Below are positions 1 to 4,267 of a stretch of DNA of 5,389 nt, in pieces. Positions within the stretch are counted from its first letter, which is position 1. Every line of letters starts with the position of its first letter. The stretch is from SFLA01 sp045595785 (GTDB taxonomy: Bacteria > Bacillota > Clostridia > Oscillospirales > CAG-382), in contig JAZOBE010000020.1 in the NCBI GenBank assembly GCA_045595785.1, forward strand, positions 1 through 5,389, in the 5' to 3' direction. The notes under the pieces were generated by a model that was not told the origin of the DNA, ran no database searches, and saw only the letters and a program-made list of their open reading frames with translations. A program made the position numbers and the translations under genes.

Positions 1-10
1 CGAGAGTATG

Positions 11-60
11 AAAAAGCCGTTTTTGCGTAGCAGAAAGGTCTAAAAAAAGCAAAAACGGCT
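11..60 (-). terminator. Terminator-like hairpin at left edge
   Basis: A 12-bp perfect inverted repeat pairs 15-26 (AGCCGTTTTTGC) with 49-60 around a 22-nt loop. Read on the minus strand, the stem is followed directly by a short T run (positions 15-11), so it can act as an intrinsic terminator for minus-strand transcripts. The plus-strand reading gives an A run instead, so the minus orientation is preferred. The long loop and short T run make it weaker than the terminators at 178-223 and 2450-2501. It may end read-through from the HNH unit or belong to something left of the window. Confidence 0.45.
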
Positions 61-181
61 AAAAAAAGATATATCAATCGGTTGGGGTAAAGTCGAATTA
101 TGTCATTTTTCCGGAGTAAAGGAGACATAATGGACTAGAAACGACTAGAAAAAATTATTAGTGCTAAAAAGGGCTAGAAAA
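40..181. repeat. Phased CTA(A/G)AAA word cluster
   Basis: The word CTA(A/G)AAA begins at 40, 59, 135, 145, 164 and 174. Steps between neighbours are 19, 76, 10, 19 and 10 bp, so within each group the copies sit close to one or two helical turns apart. The first two are exact copies of CTAAAAAAAG. Most are preceded by a purine or G (GGCTA, GACTA, TGCTA). The function is unknown; helical phasing would suit binding sites on one DNA face, such as a recombinase or nucleoid-protein array, but low complexity is an alternative. Confidence 0.45.
91..136. repeat. Imperfect inverted repeat (12 bp in stem)
   Basis: AGTC(91-94) pairs with GACT(133-136) and ATTATGTC(97-104) pairs with GACATAAT(124-131), separated by a 2x1 internal loop and closed by a 19-nt apical loop. 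It has no T run on either side, so it is not an obvious terminator. Part of a Shine-Dalgarno-like sequence and an ATG (130-132, stop at 136-138) fall in and next to the right arm. Role unknown. Confidence 0.35.
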
Positions 182-223
182 TATCAAATTCTGTGTTCGT
201 AAAAACACAGAATTTGATATTTT
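178..223. terminator. Bidirectional terminator, perfect 20-bp stem
   Basis: Positions 178-197 pair perfectly with 204-223, leaving a six-base loop CGTAAA. The stem begins with AAAA and ends with TTTT, so both strands show the usual A-run, stem, T-run arrangement. The stem is AT-rich at its base with a CTGTGTT/AACACAG core. It lies about 150 bp beyond the HNH stop codon and probably ends the two-gene transcript coming from the right; it would also stop transcripts from the left. The unusually long perfect stem could instead mark a recombination or processing site. Confidence 0.6.
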
Positions 224-227
224 GCTC

Positions 228-246
228 CGATTTTCACCTAAAATCG
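228..246. repeat. Small perfect hairpin (7-bp stem)
   Basis: CGATTTT (228-234) pairs with AAAATCG (240-246) around the loop CACCT. It begins four bases after the 20-bp hairpin, so the two could stack in RNA or form a compound structure. No T run follows it on the plus strand. No function is evident. Confidence 0.35.
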
Positions 247-256
247 TCTCATAAAC

Positions 257-289
257 ACTTGAACTTATGCATTTTTTATACTTGAACTT
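257..289. repeat. Direct repeat ACTTGAACTT, 23-bp period
   Basis: ACTTGAACTT occurs at 257-266 and again at 280-289. The second copy sits in an imperfect palindrome (280-295) built on TGAA-TTCA with flanking ACT/AGT. The arrangement resembles a pair of protein-binding sites, but there is no convincing promoter beside it and the DNA is AT-rich, so chance is possible. Confidence 0.3.
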
Positions 290-376
290 CAAAGTACAAA
301 GGAGTCTTTTCTCTTTCTTTCAAAATAATAGAGATATTATGTTCTATTAAAAAAGGTTAGGGCAAATACCTCTTGC

Positions 377-988
377 TTATGTTTTCATCCACCACGGCGA
401 AACGATCTCATCTTCGTTTTCCGCTTTCATTGGAAACTCAACACTATATTTCTCTGCAAGTCTTTTAAGAACCATTCTATACACACCGGCCATTGTAGCT
501 ACATTCAAATATGGATGTCCGAAATGAATTCCTGCATTTTTCATAACTTCACCAGTTATTTCATTAATCTCATTCTGAACTATATCGTCAAATTCCAAAT
601 TAGCAGAAGAAATAATATTCGCAAGTTCACGCACAAAACTCTTTTTGTAGATAAACTCATACTCCTTCATCCCCATAATTGACCAAAAAGTTTCGTATAA
701 TGGAACACCATATGCTCTTATCCAATCCCACATTATCTCTGGATCTGTTACGTTTGGTCCATCCACATGACAACGTTTACACAACAAAACGATATTATGA
801 GGTGCGTCTTCTCCCCCAAGAGAATCAGGAATAATATGACATCTTTCAAGATTTTTCTCGCAATCGCAACGCCAACAATGTGTATGTGCTTCAGACCAAT
901 CTACGCTAAGTCCACACTCATCGATTCGTTTCGACCAATAGTCAACTGCCTGTGATATAGTTGTTTTTATGCTCGTTCTTTTACTCAT
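377..988 (-). CDS. HNH endonuclease-family protein
   Basis: This 203-residue protein carries a zinc-containing HNH (beta-beta-alpha metal) nuclease domain at about residues 35-77. Visible elements are a first zinc pair C38-x2-C41, the catalytic segment C50-H51-I-I-P with H51 as probable general base, a GG turn at 58-59, N65, and a second zinc pair C70-x2-C73 followed by H74. Metal-dependent nicking or cutting of nucleic acid is the family activity; the target here is unknown. Residues 78-203 are mostly helical, match no family I recognise, and may give specificity or bind a partner. No signal peptide or membrane helix is present, so it should be cytoplasmic. The start is supported by an AGGAAG ribosome site (994-999). 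It begins only 24 bp after the AlbA/GHKL regulator gene, so the two are almost certainly cotranscribed. A free-standing phage or homing-type HNH enzyme is the alternative reading. Confidence 0.85.
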   Translation of the reverse strand: MSKRTSIKTTISQAVDYWSKRIDECGLSVDWSEAHTHCWRCDCEKNLERCHIIPDSLGGEDAPHNIVLLCKRCHVDGPNVTDPEIMWDWIRAYGVPLYETFWSIMGMKEYEFIYKKSFVRELANIISSANLEFDDIVQNEINEITGEVMKNAGIHFGHPYLNVATMAGVYRMVLKRLAEKYSVEFPMKAENEDEIVSPWWMKT

Positions 989-1012
989 ATTCTCTTCCTC
1001 GTAACTAAAACT

Positions 1013-2299
1013 CTACACTATCTTATATTTCGTCTTATTTCCGTTTCCTACTTTTACAACCAAACCTTTATCAAGTAATGCTGCAATCGTAACTATTGCG
1101 GTTGTTTGTGAAAAACCAAGCGCCTTTTGAATTTCAGGACGCGACTTAATTCCTTCTTTAAGTACAGATAGCACGCCTTGCTCGTTTTCGGTCAACTCAA
1201 CTTTTGTTTCTTTAACGGTCGCATTTGTATTAGGCAACGCAATTTTAAATGCATTGTCGGATATTTCTATATGAGGCTCAAGTCCATGTTCCTTGTAAGC
1301 TTCCATGATTTTGGGCATACCCGTACCGTAAGCTTCAATCAAGTGCAAGCGATAGAACACATCTGCGAGCTTTTTATTTCTAGCAATTGAAATACCAAGC
1401 AAAATATCACTTTGCGAAATGCCGCGTGCAAGTCCACCTATAGAAACAAATTCTATTCTGTTATCAAAAATGCTGATCAGTGTGCTTGCGGAAAAGCTAT
1501 ATTCTCTGTGAACGATGGCATTCAACAATGCCTCTCTGATTGCTTCCGTAGGATATGCTCTTTTATCAACACGGTACAGACCTTCCGTATGTGCGTGTGT
1601 ATGATTAAACTGATCTATAAACTGATACGCATCGTTAAGCTGCTTTAACAACGAACCGCAAAATTCCCGCCTATCCTTAAATACCGTCTTTTGCTCGCCT
1701 TCAAAAACTGCAATTTTTACAGTATGGGTGCACTGATCGGAAAGTAACAATGCAAGATTGGTATACGTTCCGTCCTCGCCAATCAAGCCAAGACTTCTCT
1801 TCTGTGCTTCACCGAAAGGAATTTGCTTATTTTCAAAAACAAAATTTGCTTCATTGAAGGTTAATTCCTGAATAAGCGAGCGCGCCTCCTCGTAGCTATC
1901 TCCGGCGGTCTCGCGTATCATAGAAAGAATTGCGCTCTCAGAAGCAGGAACGGATGAGGCCCCCTGTCTCACATATACACCTTCCGGACGAATGCCTTTA
2001 GTCGCCAAATAATAAGGACGGGCAGTACCACGATTAACGGTGATTTTTACAACCTTCTTATCTTGAACGGTTTCTACAGTAACATCGCAAAACATTGCAA
2101 TATCCGGCTTGATCGCATCTCGGATCACATTTGCCACCTGTAGCATAACTCCGTCAATATTATTGATTTCAATAGCATTGCCGGCATCGTCAATTCCGAT
2201 ATAAAGATTTCCGCCATCGGTATTTGCGAAAGCAACAAGCGTCTTTTTTATATCCTCAACATATTCCCTTTTAAACTCGGTATTCTTATCTTCCAACAT
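1013..2299 (-). CDS. AlbA_2/GHKL/winged-helix predicted regulator
   Basis: A 428-residue cytoplasmic protein of the group often annotated as RecG-like or AlbA-domain transcriptional regulators; it is not the RecG helicase and shows no helicase motifs. Residues 1-120 form an AlbA_2 (Schlafen AAA_4-type) domain: E8-F9-K10, FANTDGG at 24-30, G35-I-D, RPYYL at 94-98 and GVYVRQGASS at 107-116. About 245-350 matches the RecG-C-terminal-like HATPase_c_4 region: E256-ALL-N260 with H264-R-E-Y resembling a GHKL N-box, D279-N-R-I-E, and Y324-GTG near 327. About 373-428 is a winged helix (ENEQGVLSVL, then SRPEIQKALGFS). Nucleotide binding and DNA binding are thus predicted, not shown. The start is fixed by an AGGAGGT site five bases upstream (2305-2310). 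A strong promoter with repeated GTTACTAAC sites lies just before it, suggesting autoregulation. It leads a two-gene unit with the HNH gene. The AlbA_2 domain could alternatively be nuclease-like, as in Schlafens. Confidence 0.85.
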   Translation of the reverse strand: MLEDKNTEFKREYVEDIKKTLVAFANTDGGNLYIGIDDAGNAIEINNIDGVMLQVANVIRDAIKPDIAMFCDVTVETVQDKKVVKITVNRGTARPYYLATKGIRPEGVYVRQGASSVPASESAILSMIRETAGDSYEEARSLIQELTFNEANFVFENKQIPFGEAQKRSLGLIGEDGTYTNLALLLSDQCTHTVKIAVFEGEQKTVFKDRREFCGSLLKQLNDAYQFIDQFNHTHAHTEGLYRVDKRAYPTEAIREALLNAIVHREYSFSASTLISIFDNRIEFVSIGGLARGISQSDILLGISIARNKKLADVFYRLHLIEAYGTGMPKIMEAYKEHGLEPHIEISDNAFKIALPNTNATVKETKVELTENEQGVLSVLKEGIKSRPEIQKALGFSQTTAIVTIAALLDKGLVVKVGNGNKTKYKIV

Positions 2300-2316
2300 A
2301 TTTTACCTCCAATTCC

Positions 2317-2365
2317 GTTACTAACGGTTACTAACGATATTATATCAGTTATTAGCGTTACTGTC
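2317..2365. promoter_or_regulatory. Four GTTACTAAC operator-like repeats
   Basis: The palindromic 9-mer GTTACTAAC occurs exactly at 2317-2325 and 2327-2335 (10-bp period, over and just after the expected transcription start). Degenerate copies GTTATTAGC at 2348-2356 and GTTACTGTC at 2357-2365 fill the promoter spacer and run into the -35 box. The half-site GTTA is kept in all four. A protein bound here would block RNA polymerase. The likeliest binder is the winged-helix protein encoded downstream, by autorepression; this is inference from position. Confidence 0.6.
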
Positions 2366-2367
2366 AA
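2339..2367 (-). promoter_or_regulatory. Consensus sigma-A promoter, extended -10
   Basis: Read on the minus strand, the -35 box TTGACA (2367-2362) and the -10 box TATAAT (2344-2339) are both perfect matches to the vegetative consensus and are separated by exactly 17 bp. TGA directly before the -10 box adds an extended -10 (TGN). Transcription should begin near 2332, about 32 bases before the ATG of the AlbA/GHKL gene. Such a strong promoter usually needs repression, and repeated operator-like sites overlap it. Confidence 0.85.
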
Positions 2368-2414
2368 TAGATTCTATTAAATTATCTCCATTTTTTCGTC
2401 GACCTTTTTCTTTG

Positions 2415-2447
2415 TTTATTGCGCCCCAAAATTTGGGGTGCGGTAAA
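2415..2447. repeat. Large imperfect palindrome, CCCCAAA core
   Basis: A near-symmetric sequence is centred on A2431: CCCCAAA (2424-2430) faces TTTGGGG (2432-2438), and the pairing resumes with GC/GC and TTTA/TAAA on the outside, broken by three G-T positions at 2423/2439, 2420/2442 and 2419/2443. It lies between the promoter of the two-gene unit and the bidirectional terminator. The G-T positions would be tolerated in plus-strand RNA. It may be a hairpin, a dimeric operator or a fused pair of element ends. Confidence 0.45.
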
Positions 2448-2449
2448 TA

Positions 2450-2501
2450 AAAAAATTAGCCCTGTGTATCTCAAAAAATGGATACGCAGGGCTTATTTTT
2501 T
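2450..2501. terminator. Strong bidirectional terminator
   Basis: GCCCTGTGTATC (2459-2470) pairs with GATACGCAGGGC (2481-2492), with one T-G wobble and a 10-nt loop. The A run before it and the T run after it extend the stem with a single mismatch (2457/2494). Both strands therefore show a GC-rich hairpin followed by at least six T residues. It insulates the two-gene unit from the surface-protein operon and would also stop plus-strand transcripts. Confidence 0.85.
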
Positions 2502-2533
2502 GACCACATGTTTGAGCACTTGCGGAGATTTTT

Positions 2534-2554
2534 GGCTAATTTTCGGCTAATTTT
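2534..2554 (+). repeat. GGCTAATTTT tandem repeat
   Basis: GGCTAATTTT occurs at 2534-2543 and 2545-2554, an 11-bp period with one spacer base. The same 10-mer appears on the minus strand at 2461-2452, where it forms the terminator tail. The GGCTA plus A/T-run theme recalls the CTA(A/G)AAA words at 40-181 on the other side of the two-gene unit. Function unknown. Confidence 0.45.
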
Positions 2555-2557
2555 TGA

Positions 2558-2683
2558 TATTTTAAGGCGGCATCCAAGTTAAAACAAATTGGATATTTTG
2601 TCAAGACAGATATAGAAAACAACGAAATTTCATTAACCAACGCATTGAACGAAATAAGCGCTTTATTTTCAACTATATTTTAA
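2558..2683 (+). pseudogene. Possible 3' remnant of a plus-strand gene
   Basis: A plus-strand frame is open for 41 codons from just after a TGA (2555-2557) to a TAA (2681-2683) and has no ATG, GTG or TTG that would make a sensible start. The tail reads like a real protein end: QIGYFVKTDIENNEISL, then TNALNEISALFSTIF, with mixed polar and hydrophobic residues suited to helices. A hairpin followed by ATTTTATATT (2690-2730) comes directly after the stop, as expected for a gene's own terminator. I do not recognise the family. The best reading is a decayed gene cut at its 5' side near the GGCTAATTTT repeat; a chance frame in AT-rich DNA is the alternative. Confidence 0.4.
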
Positions 2684-2689
2684 AACAAT

Positions 2690-2722
2690 ATCCCCTGTGT
2701 GAAGGGCTTCACACAGTGGGAT
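2690..2722. terminator. Terminator after the surface-protein operon
   Basis: TCCCCTGTGTGAAG (2691-2704) pairs with 2707-2721 around a tight GGGC loop, with one bulged T at 2717. It starts about ten bases after the stop of the exported-protein gene. On the minus strand the tail TATTGTTTT is a modest T run; on the plus strand the tail is ATTTTATATT. It probably ends the minus-strand operon and may also have served the plus-strand gene remnant. Confidence 0.7.
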
Positions 2723-2732
2723 TTTATATTAA

Positions 2733-4244
2733 TTAATTTTGTTCTTTACTAAGAGCTTCCATCTTTACCAAGGCTTCATCTACTGCGTAATAGAGGTTAT
2801 AAATAGTCGGCAAAAGAGATGCTCTTGTTTTGCCCTGCACAGCAACAGGATTTCCGTTTTCGTCAACAGTATAGTAATCTGCCGCTGCTGCATATGCTCT
2901 TTCAACAAGTGTAATACCCGTACCTGCGTATTCCTTACTGTCAATTATGCTCTTTGCGTGATCGAGCAGGGTCTGAAGCGTTGCGGTAGCGTTATTGTCA
3001 ACCGCCATTACGATACTTTCAATATTAGCATTATCGGCAACCGTATATGAATAAGAATTCAAGGAATAAACCGCACCGTTTATATTATATGAATATCCGG
3101 GAACAACCTGATAAGTGCCTCTTTCAGCTCTCCAGTTGTCAGTAACGAATGATCCGGTTCCGTTTCCACCGTCATAGGTTACAACATTTGCTTCGCCAAG
3201 ATATGTATCTCCCACTCTGTACCAATCGCTGATCTTATTTCCATCTGCATCTCTGTCGCAGGTAAATACGATAGCATAAACGGGAACGTACTGCCCCGCG
3301 GCACTCAACGGGTCAACAGTAAGATAAAGTGTCATCTCACATCCGTATCCTCGGAACACACCTCCGTTATTAGTGTTCGTTGCAACGTAATCATCGCCCG
3401 TCATAGTATTTCCGTCAAGGTTTTCGTGCTTGATAAGTACCGTGGCATCCTGCTTAACGTTATCAACCGTTATTTGCAGATGCCCCGCAAACAGAGTGTT
3501 TACTGCCATAGAGTCCGCACTTGACGAGCCTACAACGTTACCGATATAGTTTGACGTCCACTCCTGAGAGCCGTCAAATTTATTATCCAGAACGTCAATA
3601 AGCTCCTCATACGTTACAGTTGTATTAAGGATATTTAAGAATTTATCAACGGCGATATCGATCGCCTGCTCTGCGGTATCAACGTTGATGCCGAACTGAA
3701 CATTTATTAAAGTTTTCCAATCCGTATTCGCGTTCATACCCGAACCCACAGTATATGTAATATCAAATTCAAGCGTTTCTCCGGGGTATACCTTCTTTTC
3801 CTCTGCGCTCTTGTTTGCTAAAGAGCAAACGACACCGATTTTATTATTGGAGTTTGAAGTAGCAATATTTGCATTACCGTTATATCCGCTGAGGTTCGTC
3901 TGATAGTACAATCCTCGATATGAATAAGCAAGACGCGTATTATTAAGAACTGTAACGTGATATGTAACCGATCCCGAGTTTTGCTGTCCCCACCAGCTGT
4001 TGCTACCAATTCTGCTTATGGTTGAATCTATTGTGGTGGTATATTCCAGATATGACACATGGTTCTTATCAACATTCGTCTGACCGTTGAGTGAAACGTC
4101 AATTATGAATAAGCCGCTTGGCATCTCGATTTTTGCAGTACCTGTAATACCCATTCTGTCCGTCAGCGCGGCATATCCAAAGCTCATAAAGCAAAACATA
4201 AAGGAGAGTGCCGTACAAATAATTGCTTTCATCCATTTAGTCAT
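2733..4244 (-). CDS. Exported surface/matrix protein, SipW-substrate-like
   Basis: This 503-residue protein starts with a clear signal peptide: K3 and K6, a hydrophobic core at about 7-22, and a likely cut after G23-Y-A25. The following ALTDRMGITGTAKIE resembles the junction in TasA/camelysin-like proteins processed by SipW-type signal peptidases. Residues about 40-190 look beta-rich, with WW at 84-85, VTVLNNT at 97-103 and VYPGETLEFDITY at 152-164, as in that superfamily. A middle part (about 195-385) has further beta-type segments (FRGYGCEMTLYLTVD, VPVYAIVFTCD, GSFVTDNW). The last 100 residues look helical and recall FIVAR repeats, only weakly. There is no LPxTG motif and no C-terminal anchor, so the protein is released or assembled outside. 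The start has an AGGAG site eight bases upstream (4253-4257). The gene follows the DUF5305-like gene by 23 bp and ends the operon. The precise role, such as fibre or adhesin, is inference. Confidence 0.8.
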   Translation of the reverse strand: MTKWMKAIICTALSFMFCFMSFGYAALTDRMGITGTAKIEMPSGLFIIDVSLNGQTNVDKNHVSYLEYTTTIDSTISRIGSNSWWGQQNSGSVTYHVTVLNNTRLAYSYRGLYYQTNLSGYNGNANIATSNSNNKIGVVCSLANKSAEEKKVYPGETLEFDITYTVGSGMNANTDWKTLINVQFGINVDTAEQAIDIAVDKFLNILNTTVTYEELIDVLDNKFDGSQEWTSNYIGNVVGSSSADSMAVNTLFAGHLQITVDNVKQDATVLIKHENLDGNTMTGDDYVATNTNNGGVFRGYGCEMTLYLTVDPLSAAGQYVPVYAIVFTCDRDADGNKISDWYRVGDTYLGEANVVTYDGGNGTGSFVTDNWRAERGTYQVVPGYSYNINGAVYSLNSYSYTVADNANIESIVMAVDNNATATLQTLLDHAKSIIDSKEYAGTGITLVERAYAAAADYYTVDENGNPVAVQGKTRASLLPTIYNLYYAVDEALVKMEALSKEQN

Positions 4245-4267
4245 ACTTTACTCTCCTTTCTTTTTAT

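Larger units (their letters stand above)
1..376. other. Gene-free, hairpin-rich AT-rich flank
   Basis: I find no credible protein gene, tRNA or rRNA here on either strand. The stretch lies downstream of the HNH gene and is dominated by inverted and direct repeats, listed separately: a terminator-like hairpin at 11-60, a set of CTA(A/G)AAA words at 40-181, an imperfect stem at 91-136, a perfect 20-bp stem at 178-223, a 7-bp stem at 228-246 and a 10-nt direct repeat at 257-289. A weak minus-strand terminator-like stem (AGGT/ACCT with a T6 run, 349-374) lies right behind the HNH stop codon, and a TAATAGA/TCTATTA pair sits at 326-349. The density of hairpins suits a transcript-end zone or the edge of an inserted element. 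Confidence 0.7.

Noticed and set aside
130..177. TAG read as a sense codon, giving a longer plus-strand gene
   Set aside because: The AlbA/GHKL gene ends with TAG at a position matching a normal protein end, so standard termination applies here.
349..374. Terminator right behind the HNH stop codon
   Set aside because: The stem is only about AGGT/ACCT plus weak pairs, and part of the T run is used in the stem. It is noted in the region entry but not called.
1..376. CRISPR array or retron-type RNA in the hairpin-rich flank
   Set aside because: The repeats are too short and irregular for CRISPR, and no reverse transcriptase or cas gene is present in the window.
767..1648. Plus-strand open frames within the HNH and AlbA/GHKL genes
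   Set aside because: They are antisense to well-supported genes, have no ribosome sites, and their translations are Cys/Phe-rich without domain features.
1013..2299. RecG helicase
   Set aside because: The resemblance is limited to the C-terminal region shared with AlbA_2 regulators. There are no Walker or DEAD-type helicase motifs, and the length is far below that of RecG.
377..2299. Classical toxin-antitoxin pair
   Set aside because: Both proteins are large and match nuclease and regulator families rather than small toxin and antitoxin families. An abortive defence role remains possible and is stated as inference only.
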